The notes: generated from the sequence alone by a model not told the origin. Counted from the stretch's first letter, positions 10,343 to 21,818 are shown. The stretch: 64,000 nt of DNA from Tanypteryx hageni (GCA_028673005.1 CM054112.1:189507144-189571143), one strand, 5' to 3'. Made by a program: numbers and translations.

Positions 10343-11202
10343 TTGTATTTACCCAAATCCAAGATGACCTCGAATCCTTTTAGTAGACAGTCAAAACAGA
10401 AAAAAAGATTTCATGGCCTTATTTCTCACAATGTATTTGTTGTATATTTCGAACATACCTACGTACTAGTTCATTCATTAATTTAAATGGTTGGTTTCAA
10501 ATTTTTGTTTGAAAAGAAAGAATTTTTAAAATGTATTTTTAAAATTAACACTATTAATTGAATTCTGGATCATAAGTTTGCAATGAAAAATTGTAGTAGA
10601 TAAAATTGTTTTATCACGTGTTTTATTTGTTTAAAAATCATCGATTAAATGTGTAATCATACTTCCTATGGTTCTATGACAACTCGTCGTGGTCAGTTCG
10701 TCATGCATTAATTCAACGCAGTAACAATTTGTCGCGCATCAATACATCGCACGACAAACTCATGGCGCGTCAACTCATCTCTCGACAAATTCGTCGCGAT
10801 ACACCATGACTAGTGAATGGCAGGGGGAGACACTTTTCAACAAAATAATTTTTCTTTATATTTCGTTAATACCAGAATTACGCGAGACACATTGGACGGT
10901 GCATGGCAAGGAGTGGCATCCAACCAAAATTGTATCCCCCTGCCGTACACTAGTCGTGGTGTCTTGCCTTCCAATTTGTCCAGCGATGGATAGATGTGTG
11001 ATGAGTTTGTCGTGCAATGTATTGATGTGTGATGAGTTTATCTTGTGACGAATTAACGCGCCATGAATTAAAGGATGACGAATTGACGTGCGATCAATTG
11101 ACTGCAATGTATTGACGGTATACGATTTCATACATAATTTTCACCAGATTTTTACAAGCGGAAATTTGGAAAAAAGAACATCTTGGATTGGGGTAAATAC
11201 AG
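10343..11202. mobile_element. TA-flanked MITE (CCGTATTTACCC family), copy A
   Basis: The left end TTGTATTTACCCAAATCC and the right end, inward on the minus strand, CTGTATTTACCCCAATCC are TIRs flanked by TA. Inside are subterminal arrays of short CGTC/GACG-containing units (10683-10801 and 10962-11125) and a central inverted-repeat core (10802-10961) bounded by CACCATGACTAGTG and its complement. It is related in opposite orientation to 15922-17279. No transposase. Confidence 0.75.
10802..10961. repeat. Inverted-repeat core inside MITE copy A
   Basis: CACCATGACTAGTGAATGGC at the left and, on the other strand, CACCACGACTAGTGTACGGC at the right form roughly 30-bp arms running into a G-rich GCAGGGGGA tract. 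The same core is in copy B at about 16645-16806. It may be an independent small element within the MITE. Confidence 0.65.
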
Positions 11203-12277
11203 TAATTAAAGCATAAGTGGGTGCGAAATTTTCACAAATTGCTCACCAGGTGGGGCATTTTTATGTGATTAAGTTAAGGTGTGGAATTCGGATATATCAT
11301 CAAAAACAAAGTTATATGTTATGGAAATCCTGAAATTGATTGTTGAACAGATAATTTTATTAACAATTTGAAAGTGATTTTTTAATTTTTCACCACATAT
11401 TTTCATTCGCTATTCCCATTGTATATGACGGCATATTTCCTCAAATTTATTTGTCTTGGTGGAACTTTTGAGCACATACTTCAAGTTGTGATTGTGTGGA
11501 TAAATTCAACATTGTAAATCACTCCTGAAGTGGAGGGTTGCCTACTCTATCCCTGCAGCCAATAAACTAATGTAAGTTACATCACTGGTTAAAATATCCT
11601 AAGATTACATCATGTAACCTTCGGATATTTTAGCACCAATATGAAGTGCCTCCTAAGAAATTTTTTAAACTTTCTTGTTCCTAAAATTACCTCTATAAAC
11701 AAAAGTTCAACCGTATAATTAGTGAAGTGTCACCACAGAAAAATATTGCCTGAGAAAATTGCTTTATATAAATATAGACGAAGAATAGTGTAAAACGTAT
11801 TTCTGACCAATCACACTTTCTCACTAGGGCAAAATACATCCGAGCTCTGAACTCATCAAATGAAAGTCCAAGCCAAAAGTGCCATTAGAGGTTTTATTGC
11901 TTGTAAACTGTACCAAAATATCTCTTTTTCAAATGCATACACCGTCTCAGAGTGTGACCACCATGTGGAAAAAAATCACTAGATGGCAGGACACTTTTAT
12001 TTGCACTTAATCTACAGACGATTTTCTTTTCATAGCGCGCATATATGTGCACTCCTCACCTGGCGAGCGACTTCTATGTGTACATATATACGCTTAGCCC
12101 ACTTAAGTAGTTAAACATGGTTTTTTGACTTCCTGAAAGAAGATGGTTCTTGTACATATCATGCTTGTAAGAATGGAGGCTGCAGGCACTGTCTTGCTGC
12201 TATCAAGAATGAAATAACCACTAATTCATCCGAAAGTGCATCCAACACTTTTTACTTTGTAATTCTATGATGTAGGG
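11203..12277. other. Non-coding interval
   Basis: AT-rich sequence with no convincing gene. A 45-codon Cys-rich reading at 12118-12255 is discussed as a weak observation. A short inverted pair around TAAAATATCC (11590-11635) is the only other structure noticed. Confidence 0.4.
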
Positions 12278-12960
12278 CAGAGGTTCTTAACCTTATGCAT
12301 CTTGAGTTCCGCTAACCATTTTGTCAAAAACTCTGGGTCCCAGTATGATAAAAACATCCATCTTTTCCAAGAAATGGAATTTTCATAAAATGAATTTTAG
12401 TATTACCTATACATATATGAATTATTAATTTAAAAATTTCAGAACATTAAATATTACAATAATTTTGTTGAGAAAAAGGTTTATATTAATTATTTTTGCA
12501 ACTTCACATCCTACCTAGATGACCTCTGGGTCCCCACTTTCCAATAAATCATTCTTACCATTATAAAGTACCAGAAAATTTTATGTACACCCAGGGCCGG
12601 ATTTACCCAGTGCTGTAATTAGGCTAGGGTGAAGGTGGTATTTGCCATAGGCACCACTTGGAAAAGGTGCCATACATTCCCACAAAAACTGCTAAAAGTT
12701 TATTTTCCCTTAAATAATTATTAATTTAATACTCAAATTTTAAAGTTATTGATAAGAAATACTACATTTTTTATGATAATACAACAAAAATAATTCTACA
12801 TAAGGTGTTTCATTTAAATTTTGCTATAGGTGCCATATCTCCCAGCAATGCTGGATTTACCCCAAGGCAGACTAGGCATGTGCCTAGAGCATCAAAATCA
12901 AAGGGGCATCAAAATAGCTTGAACCACTTCCCTGATTCACCTGAGTATACTCGGGTCGAG
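12278..12960 (+). mobile_element. Possible hAT-type MITE termini, truncated
   Basis: Three stretches resemble left ends of hAT non-autonomous elements: CAGAGGTTCTTAACCTTA at 12278, CAGGGCCGGATTTACCC near 12593, and a degraded CAATGCTGGATTTACCCC near 12845. I could not find matching right ends or 8-bp duplications, so these are probably truncated or overlapping relics. Confidence 0.35.
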
Positions 12961-13230
12961 GTGAAGGTCAAATTCTGACAAGCCCAAGTATACTCTGGCT
13001 AATGTATTCTTTCCTTTCAAAACAACCGAGTTTTTTTCGGTCCTTCCTAGAAGTTTATTTTAAGACCATCAGAGGTCATACGGAGAGACAATTTAAATTT
13101 ATCGTTGTGAGTTTTTCGAAATATCAGGGTACTGAACTCACAGTCGTTTGCATTGCTGATGCCAAATTTTACACTTTACAACCCAGTTGCTTCGATTGCT
13201 ACTCCAGATGTGTTTTATATTGTACATATA

Positions 13231-13972
13231 CAGGTAGTTCTCGATTCGCGCAGTTAATGTGTTCCTGAAAACTACCATGTAAATCAAATATCCGTAAATC
13301 GAGAACAATTTTCCCATATAAAATAATTGAAATGTCCAGGTTAGAGGGAGTGCGTTCCTGTATTACCCTACTCAACATAACCAAAATTTCAAATTTTAAT
13401 ATAGAATACAATACAATAAGTTAATACAATAATTTCAAGTAGAAAATAAACTTAAATCTGAGACAAATAAATATGTAGTAAGAAAGGCACATTAACTGCT
13501 GTGCCAGACAAGCTTACTGGAGTTGGTGGAGAGGATGAGGTGAGTGGAGGAGTTATTGGGGGAAAGGGTCATCCGCATTGGATGACACTGAAGGCGACAG
13601 TGGGGGAGAAGATTGAGTGGAGGAAGTAGAAGAATGTTTGCTTGATGTAATGGAAGGGCAAAACAATTCATGAAAGCACAACAATATGGAATGTTCGTTC
13701 ACTATAAAGTCATGCAGAAGCTGAGGCCGATCCCAGTGGGAAGTGACTTATGAGACAAGATGCCTGCACTTGTCGTACACTGCTGCCAATGTAGCAATAG
13801 AGTTGCCAGGATTTCTCGCATTGTGCTTTAAAGGTTCATTTTAAACAGAGTAGGAATGTAAATTTTTGGACCGTGTAAATTGAGAATGCCTAAATTAATA
13901 AACCATGTAAATTCAAATTCACGTAAATCAAAACTGCGCAAAACAAGAACTGCGCAAAACAAGAACTGCCTG
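13231..13972. mobile_element. Tigger/pogo-type MITE
   Basis: The left end CAGGTAGTTCTCGATTCGCG and the right end, inward on the minus strand, CAGGCAGTTCTTGTTTTGCG are TIRs flanked by TA (13229-13230 and 13973-13974). The right TIR contains a small direct duplication of AAAACAAGAACTGCGC-type units. The interior includes a G-rich stretch (13515-13640) and no intact ORF. Confidence 0.75.
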
Positions 13973-13976
13973 TATA

Positions 13977-14474
13977 CAGTAATACCCTGATATACGTGAA
14001 GGGTGCATTCCTGGAAAAGACACATATATATCAGGGTCTAAAATAAATGTATTGTATAAGTATTTTTGTAGCATAATTTACAACTTCTTCATTTTAGACT
14101 TAAGGAATATTACCAGTTTAATAGAATTAAATAATAATAACAAAGAAATAAACACCTGCATGTTTTTGAAGCCGTATTGTAAATATTTTGCTTTTAAATC
14201 AATATAGATACATAAAAATATAGGAGAATGAATAATGTGTGACAGAGAAATGCTACATGCAAACTGCAGTGCTGCAGTTAAGTATATGTAAACAAATTCG
14301 TTTATTCGCTGAGAGCTCTCAATTGCTGATTGGCTGTAGAGGTTGGCACTACTTTGCATTTTTTGTTGTTTACAATTTTTACTTTAATGTTATTCTAGAT
14401 AACAAAAGAAATATTTTATCAAGTGTATTGCATAAAAACAAATCTGCGTATATCGGGGTCGCGGGATATTGCTG
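13977..14474. mobile_element. Second Tigger/pogo-type MITE, adjacent
   Basis: The left end CAGTAATACCCTGATATACG and the right end, inward on the minus strand, CAGCAATATCCCGCGACCCC are TIRs with TA on both sides (13975-13976 and 14475-14476). It lies four bases from the preceding MITE, sharing the TATA between them, so one probably inserted at the edge of the other. Confidence 0.7.
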
Positions 14475-14549
14475 TATATACATATAATACGTAATTTTGT
14501 TCTCAATTATGTAGTTACCACTAAAGAAATGTTAGTTTTGAAACGAATC

Positions 14550-15838
14550 TTACTGTCATACACCATGAAATCATTCTGGCCTTTGAACAAAGATCCCAGG
14601 TTGACGTATGCTATATTGACCTGGCTAAGATGTTTGATACAGTTGACCAAAGATTTCTTCATAAATTAAGCAATAGATTTAACTGGAAAATTATCTCTAT
14701 TCCCAACCACAGCATGTTGTACTTAATGGCCACTCCTTGTCCACTACTTCAGTCTTCTCCGGTGTACCCCAGGGTAGTGTCCTGGGACCTCTACTATTTA
14801 CTCGTAATCTGTACATTGATGATTTAGTCGAGGTTATTGCTTCACATGATTGCCAAATTCTTTTATAAGTGGATGACTGTAAAATTTTCAAAAGGGTTGA
14901 CTCCGATGAAGACAAGCAATGTCTCCAAGCTGTGCTTAACTCATTGACGGAGTGGTGCTCCAAGTGGAAACTTAAAATAAATCCATCTAAAAGCAAACAT
15001 TTGTCCTTTACCCTTAAATCCTCAAATTTCCCTTCCTCTTACAGCTTACTAGGGAAACCCATTCCTATAGTTTAATCCCATGAAGATCTTGGAGTGATTT
15101 TTGATGCTAAATTAAATTTTTCCCAACACATCGAGAAGATTTCTGTGAAAACAATGTCTTTACTTGGTGTTCTCTACAGATTCACTGACATTTCCAATCC
15201 GTTAACTCCTAAGACTTTCTTTAATGGCTGTGTTGCTCCCATACCAAATTACTGCTCTCCTATTTTGACCACTGCTGCTTCTTCAAACATAAAACGCCTT
15301 GACTCTATATGAAAGTTCTTCTACGCTATAGTTTGACATTGCACGCAGGATGGAGCACCCTCTTTAAGCATCCCCTCCATTTCTCATAATCGTCTTATTA
15401 CAGATCTTAATTACCTTCATTCTCTCATCAATGGTATCTATTGCTCCCCTGTACTTTCATCCTATTTTCTCTCTGTGTTCCACCTAGCTCCACTCGCCTT
15501 CAAAATCTTTTTATTTACCAAAATTTCAACTCTCCGTCTCCCAACGCTCTCTCTCTCTCTTACCGCCTTCCATTTGCATATAATTCCTTATTGGCTTCAC
15601 TTCCGAATCTTGACATTTTCTCACCCACTTCTTTCCATAATTAACTGCCTACTACATAATCCTACATTTCCCTAATTTCTGGCGCTGTTTTGTTATGATC
15701 ATTTCAATTGCTGTTAATATTATTGTCTCATATTTATTATAGTTACTTATTTTAATGTTATGTTATTCGTTACAGTTATATGTTTCAATTTAATGGAGCC
15801 TCTGTGCTGTTTTTAAAACTAAATAAATACATAAATAG
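14550..15838 (+). pseudogene. LINE (jockey-like) reverse transcriptase, 5'-truncated and broken
   Basis: Broken plus-strand frames read as the middle and C-terminal part of a non-LTR reverse transcriptase: CYIDLAKMFDTVDQRFL (palm), GVPQGSVLGPLLF (14755-14800), YIDDLVEV, a degenerate active-site region LL-stop-VDD where YADD is expected (about 14862), then WCSKWKLKINPSKSKHLSF and LGVIFDAKLNFSQHI. The C-terminal part continues in other frames to about 15640. The element ends in AAATAAATACATAAATA (to 15838), a typical LINE 3' tail. No endonuclease domain is present. Stops and the lost catalytic Tyr-Ala make it inactive. Confidence 0.8.
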
Positions 15839-15921
15839 GAATTGAGGTCAATTCCTTCGTATTTTCAATAATATGCATATTTTAAAGTTCGCTAAAATTA
15901 TTAATAAAATTTGTAATAGTA

Positions 15922-17279
15922 CCGTATTTATCCGAATCCAAGACGAGATTTTTCCAAATTTCAGCTTGCGAAAATCGGGGGTCGTCTTAAATTCAAGTAC
16001 GAAGTCGCAGTGGCGGATTTAGGGGGGGGGGGTGTCGTACATGGCGCACGCCAGGCGTCCCGTGACACATGGCAGTGCTTCTCAACTTGGATTACGCGGA
16101 ACCATGGTGTTCTACGAAAGATTGGGATTCCGTGTGGATCCGCGAAAATGGAGGAAAAAGGCTCGATATCCTTACCGCTCAGTTATTCTAAATCTCAAAT
16201 TTCTCCCTCACACTCAGTGGCGGATTTAAGGGGGGTCGCACTTGACCCCGTCGAAATGTTCCTGTATATAATCTCAGAAATGTTAAACGTCTCAATTTAA
16301 AAGTCAGTGGAACCTCTCAATGATTCCATAGAAAAACGATCGTTAAGAGGTCAAAAAATAGGGTAGCCGTTAGGAGCGGTTTCACTATATATTTAGATTG
16401 CAAGGCCCCCGACTGCTTAGCGCCAGGGGCGCCCAAATGTTTAGCGCCAGGGGCCACAGGAGGCGCAAATCCGCCACTGTGAAGCCGTATACCGTCAATA
16501 CATCGCGGTAAATTGATCCCACGTCAATTCGTCATTCTTCAATTCGTGGGGCATTATTTCGTCACACGACAAACTCGTCATGCGTCAATACATCGCTAGA
16601 CAAATTCGTCGTTAGAGATTCGTCGCGAAACAAATTGGAAGGCGAGACATGATTTGTGTACGGCAGGGGATACAATTTTGGTCGGGTGTCACTCCTTGCC
16701 ATACACCGTCCAATGTGTCTCGCGTAATTCTGGTATTAATGAAATATAAAGAAAAATTATTTTGTGGAAAAGTGTCTCCCCCTGCCGTTCACCAGTCATG
16801 GTGTATGGCGACGAATTTGTCGAGAGATGAATTGACGCGCGATGAGTTTGTCGTACGATGTATTGATGCGCGACGAATTTTTATACGACGTATTGATGCG
16901 CGTCGAATTTACGTGCGACGAACTGACCACGACGAGTTGTCAGAACCGTACGAAGTATGATTACGCGTTTAATCGATGTTTTTTAACAAATGAAACACGT
17001 GATCAAACAATTGTATCTACTGAAATTTTTCTTTGCAAACTTACGATCAGGAATTCAATTAATAAAGTCAATTTAAAAAATACATCTTTAAAACTTTTTT
17101 CCAAACAAAAATTTGAAACAAATCATTTAAATTAATTAATGAACTAGTATACCTAAACTGAATTCGTGTGTTCAAAATATACACCAAATACATTCAGTGA
17201 GAAATAAGGTCATGAAATTTTTTTTCTGTTTTGACAGTCATCTTAGATTCGGGGTCGTCTTTGATTCGGGTAAATACGG
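15922..17279. mobile_element. TA-flanked MITE (CCGTATTTACCC family), copy B
   Basis: TIRs: CCGTATTTATCCGAATCC at left and, inward on the minus strand, CCGTATTTACCCGAATCA at right, with TA outside each (15920-15921, 17280-17281). It carries the same CGTC-rich subterminal arrays (16490-16640 and 16800-16940) and central core (about 16645-16806) as copy A but in opposite orientation. It was later split by the hAT-type MITE at 16008-16479. In one frame the array translates as repeated RRIDARRI-like units; this reflects the DNA repeat, not a gene. Confidence 0.8.
16008..16479. mobile_element. hAT-type MITE nested in copy B
   Basis: It begins CAGTGGCGGATTTAGGGGGG and ends AATCCGCCACTG, giving perfect short TIRs. 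The flanking octamers CGAAGTCG (16000-16007) and TGAAGCCG (16480-16487) agree at 6 of 8 positions, differing only by transitions, consistent with an aged 8-bp TSD. A second internal left-type terminus (CAGTGGCGGATTTAAGGGGG at 16215) suggests a tandem or self-nested copy. Confidence 0.78.
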
Positions 17280-17281
17280 TA

Positions 17282-18463
17282 ATTGATTTTTGAAGTGCAT
17301 CAATGGCTATGGTCATTTTGCATTGTTAAGAAAACTTATTATTAAAAAAGGAATGCATTTTCTCAATTGTATCTCTGTGATCTTTCTGAAACTGAAATAA
17401 AAAATTGACTTTTTTTACCCTATATTGTAAAAACAGTCATCAGGGAAGCAGTAAAAATATACAGTCCGGGACAAAATGATTTGCCCACGTAAAAAATGAA
17501 AATTTTCTAATCGGTTATGAGAGCTTCTCAAGCAAATCCCATAAATGAAGGAAAAATTACTCCTGGACTCGAACTCTGACACTTAGGAAAAGAGTAATGC
17601 ATTGTTGCCCTTAAAATCAAAAGGAATAACAAAACAATACCAAATTTTGGCACATTTGGAGGCTGTCAAAAACTATAAGGGAACTAAATAATATTAAAAT
17701 CACCAACGGAGGGCATATAACCTCCTCGTAAATGAATACAAGCGGAAAATTCAAATTACTTTCTCGTGGGAAACCTGGTGGGCATTTTGAGCCATGCAGA
17801 AACAAAGGAAAAACATGCAGGCATAAAAATTAAAAACGCTATTGTGCTAAAATAAGGCAACTTAAAAACTCGTTAACGATGAAATTGTATACACAAGATC
17901 AGCGTTACCGAGAAAAGTCTAAAAACAACTTCCATAAAATCCTCATTTACACATGAGTGCAAAGTAAACATATTGTCTTTATTTCTATTTTCCAGTCATT
18001 TATTTGTATTGATGAATCAAAATGCTAATCTCACCTATCTCGATTCTTTTTTTGTTCTGTTTATTAAAGTTTCGAAATATTTCATTAAAACCCTGTTTGT
18101 AGAACGGGTACAAACAGAGCTTTTTAAAATCCACTCCCAGATGATGATATTAAGAAAATCCCAAAATTATCCCTATATTCGAATAATTAACCGCCTGAGT
18201 GCCCTTACTGCGCGTGTTAGTCTACTGCGCACTGAGCGGCTACAGAAACAGGCACGTACGATTCCGCCAGGTATTTGCATCTAACTATTTTTCGCTTGTT
18301 CGAGAGCTTTGCTTAGGTGGTACTGACCTACAATGTATCTTTCATTCAAAATGCACATTTCATTTTTATTCTTTTACGTAACTTATACCACTTGCATCTC
18401 AGCAGTACTCGTGCAAAGTTCAACCATGATGAAATAGATTAGTTTCTTATTATTATCCATTTT
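17282..18463. other. Non-coding interval
   Basis: No convincing gene. At 17540-17605 the minus strand contains a B-box-like GAGTTCGAGTCC without a clear A box, possibly a decayed tRNA-like SINE. Otherwise AT-rich sequence. Confidence 0.35.
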
Positions 18464-18593
18464 AAGTCTGCTGCAGTCCCAATATTCAATGCTCACTCAG
18501 GGGATGGTAACTATACCAATTCATCTGAGCTTCAAAACGATGAGAAATTAAACAACCTTTCAGAAATACTCGAAATCAAAGTTAACACTCGTG
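18464..18593 (+). repeat. Direct repeat, copy 1
   Basis: About 130 bp containing CAGTCCCAATATTCAATGCT and GGGGATGGTAACTATACC. It recurs at 19083-19215 in the same orientation with scattered substitutions. No LTR signature (TG...CA) was evident at its ends. Confidence 0.75.
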
Positions 18594-18859
18594 TTCGCCG
18601 ACCCTCTCTACGGATTTTGAGGGCCCTGAGTATCTTAATATGCCCCTATTGCTCAATATAAACCATTGATGATATTCATCTTAACATTAACCTTTATATT
18701 AACCATTAATGATGGAGTGTATGTGGGGTTTTCGAACTCCTTTGACCAAAACATAATTAACGAGCTCACTAGGGGTAATTAAATTTTTAAAACATGGCTA
18801 TACAATAGCCATAGTTTGTCATTATACTTTAATCAGTTTATGCAATATTTATTTTATTA

Positions 18860-18905
18860 TTTAGTGCAGATGAATACTGTAGATGAATACTGCAGATGAG
18901 TACTG
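18860..18905 (+). repeat. Short tandem repeat of a 14-16 bp unit
   Basis: Three adjacent variants of CAGATGAATACTGTA lie in a row. Confidence 0.6.
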
Positions 18906-19082
18906 TTTGGCATTCATCTCGGCTAGGCTGTTCCCGTATCTTGCCCAGAAATAAACGACATCAGTTTGAGTTGAGGTTCAAAGTATGACTTCAGAGGAAA
19001 AATTACAAAGAACAAGCCACAACCAAAACGGAACCTCTGTCATTCTCGCTTTTCCAGCGATTCGCAAATCAACATTCGTTTA

Positions 19083-19215
19083 AAGACTGCTTCAGTCCCA
19101 ATATTCAATGCTTATGCAGGGGATGGTAACTATACTAATTCATCTGAGCATCAAAACGATTAGGAATTAAACAATAGCCTCTAAGAAACACCCCAAATCG
19201 AAGTTAACACCCTTG
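19083..19215 (+). repeat. Direct repeat, copy 2
   Basis: Same-orientation partner of 18464-18593, with scattered substitutions and a small insertion near the end. The 490-bp spacer has no recognised gene. Confidence 0.75.
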
Positions 19216-19412
19216 AAAAAAAATATCAGAAGAGACAGTAGATGAACGGAGCGATTATCACGACAGTGAAAATGGTCTGCAGCAAACTTTAATGCCTCCA
19301 GACATGATTATTATTATTATTATTTATTTTTAATTCCATAAAAATTGCATACACAAAGCATTACAATTGTCAGGAGCTGTCATAGAGGACATTCACAACA
19401 TATATATATATA

Positions 19413-21687
19413 CAGTCAAACTCGTTTATAACGAGCACGGTTGTAACGAGTTCACGGCTATAGTGAGCAAATGCTACCTCCAAGATAAGTTTACGAGCAT
19501 TTACATACAAATATTTCACGTATATAACGAGCACGCTTCACGGATATATCGAGCAAACTTTGACCACTTCTCACTGTCTCAAACGCGGCGGCGGTCACCC
19601 CCTTCAATCCTCATAGTGACCCAAAATATGTAACCTTGTGTTCTTGAGTCCAGCCTCTAGACCCTATCCCTCGGGGAGGTTAAAGACCGCGGCGTTGTTG
19701 TTAAAAAATAATCCCTTCGTCCAAACCAAGAATTCCCAACTTGCAGGTACAGTGGCACTCGCGGAGGTCCTTTGTTCTCTCCACCCAACCCCCAGCACTT
19801 TTACAGCCAGGAGGTTGTGTTTGGAAGGGGGTAAGGGGTAAGGGCATGTACAATGGCGCCCACCCCTGTCGCTCAGCCGAATGCATCCAACACCCTTTCC
19901 CACGTAAAGATGGGAAATCCTACGTTTAATCCGTCTCCTCATTAACTCTTCCTGGAATTGGTATGCTCGCAGTTTGCAAAGAAAGTTCGTAGCGTTGATC
20001 ACAAAAATCAGTTGAGATTTTGCCCTTGAACGAGTAACATGTCCGTACATAAAAGGAAGTGTTTGTCTAATCGCGAAAAAGTTGATATTATTCGAGAGTT
20101 AGAACGTGGTAAAAAATGTTGAAGTGTGTAAAAAATTTAATTTATCGTCGTCTACGGTTTCAACCTTATGGAAAAACAAAGAAGCATTTTATCTGCACTA
20201 GAGAACAACCTAACAACGACCAAGAAAATAAGGAAGTGCGACTTGGGTACTGTTGATCAAGCACTTCTGGAGTGGTTTAAGAGGCAGAGAAATGCTGGTT
20301 TTCCCATCAAGGTACAGGCAGATAAATTTGCAAAACAGTTAGGACACGATAACTTCACATGCAATAACGGGTGGCTTGATCGTTTTAAAAATCGGCATAA
20401 CATTGTTTATGCGAAAGGCCCTGCCAGCAGATTCAAAAACGGCAAGTGAATGGGTGAAAAGTGTTTGGGAGGAGTGTCGAAAAGGTTACAGAGAAGAAGA
20501 CATCTACAATGCCGACGAAACTGGACTGTTTTACAACATGATGCCTGATGCAACGTTAAAATTCAAAGGTGACAAATGTGTTGGTGGCAAAAGACCTAAG
20601 AATCGTTTAACAGTTTTAATGTGCGCAAACATAAATGGGACTGACAAAAAAAAACTTTTTGTTATTGGTAAGTCACAAAAGTCACGTTGTTTCAAAAATG
20701 TAAAGAAGCTTTCCGTTAAATATGCAGCTAATAAAAAGGCATGGATGACTTCCAATATTTTTCAGAAATATGTAAGTCAGTGGAACAACGAGTTACGGAG
20801 GAAAAATAGAAACATTCTACTCCTTGTCGATAACTGTCCTGCGCACCCACATATGCAATGTAAAACTGGTGTTTTGCCTCCAAATGCGACTTCTATTTTG
20901 CAGCCAATGGACATGGGGATAATTAAAAGTTTTAAATGCCATTTCAAGCGATTTTTTGTTCTACAGTTGATTAAAAAGGAGGGAAAGAGGTTTAGATGGC
21001 AACGACTCTGTATTGGATGCAATTCATTTGATGACAGATGCATGTTTCACCTACAACGATCATAAACTGTTTTCGAATGTCTGGTTTAATATCGGGAGAA
21101 TTTTCGATTGATAACCATAACGTTGATGAAGATCAGAATGGCTTAAAGAAAATGGAATTGCGAATTTTTACCATGTAATGACATTGACAATTTTGTTCAT
21201 GTTGATGATGATTTGATTACCAGTGGAATTCCTACGGAGAGTGAAATAATAGAGACAGTATAAAGCACAGCAGACAGTGATGAAGACAATGTTGAATGTG
21301 TCGAAGACACAATCCTTACTCAGGATGCCGTGGAAATATTAAATGATTTTTTTAAAACATTGACATTTCCGATGGTGTTTTTAGTGCACTAAGTGTAATA
21401 AGAGGAAACTTCAAAGTGAAATCTATGAACCAGGCTACTATTCAAAGTTATTTTTGTAAAAAGGGGTGTGATATGTACGTATGTTTACTTTAAATTTCCT
21501 AGTTTATTCTCATTTTTAGGTTTTTCATAAATTTACTAAATAACCTTTCTGTTTATATATTCACTTTTACTTCTTATGTCTTATTTCACCATACGCATGC
21601 ATCCTTTTGCCTTCACGGATATTAAGTTTAACGGCTATAACGAGCAAAACTAAACAGTCCCGTGGCACTCGTTATAGCCGAGTTTGA

Positions 21688-21690
<3 letters not shown>
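19413..21690 (+). mobile_element. Tigger-like (pogo) DNA transposon in TA-repeat DNA
   Basis: The left end CAGTCAAACTCGTTTATAAC and the right end, inward on the minus strand, CAGTCAAACTCGGCTATAAC are TIRs. Additional CGTTATAGCCG/CGGCTATAACGAGC subterminal motifs occur at both ends. TA lies on each side within TATATATATA runs. The length is 2278 bp, a usual size for Tigger. It carries a transposase gene broken by frameshifts. Confidence 0.9.
20041..21370 (+). pseudogene. Tigger/pogo transposase pseudogene
   Basis: The gene starts MSVHKRKCLSNREKVDII (20041), a pogo-type HTH (CENPB_N/psq). It shifts frame near 20118 and again near 20180, then runs as a CENP-B DNA-binding domain (ALLEWFKRQRNAGFPI; NGWLDRFKNRHNI, 20168-20449). 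Another frameshift near 20435 leads to the DDE domain (20376-21065): YNADETGLF (first Asp), ILLLVDNCPAHP (second) and SILQPMDMGIIKSFK (third). A frame break near 21040 precedes the acidic C-terminal tail (VHVDDDLITSGIPTESEI, to about 21370). All catalytic aspartates remain, but the frameshifts prevent a single product. Minus-strand ORFs here are shadows. Confidence 0.87.

Positions 21691-21741
<51 letters not shown>
21691..21741. repeat. (TA)n microsatellite
   Basis: About 50 bp of perfect TA directly follow the Tigger right end. Because the left flank is also a short TA run, the element may have inserted into an existing microsatellite. Confidence 0.9.
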
Positions 21742-21744
<3 letters not shown>

Positions 21745-21787
21745 CTAAAGGAAAAGAAATGGTAGTGATGAGGGTGGCAACAAGGTA

Positions 21788-21818
21788 TATAGTATATATA
21801 TGTATATGTATATATATA

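Noticed and set aside
16649..16960. 103-codon ORF with repeated RRIDARRI-like units
   Set aside because: The periodicity is in the DNA array of the MITE and appears in several frames; not a protein.
18464..19215. Pair of LTRs of a retrotransposon
   Set aside because: No TG...CA ends, primer binding site or polypurine tract, and no gag/pol between them.
19664..20050. 128-codon minus-strand ORF and overlapping plus-strand ORFs
   Set aside because: Lies inside the 5' non-coding part of the Tigger element with no recognisable motif.
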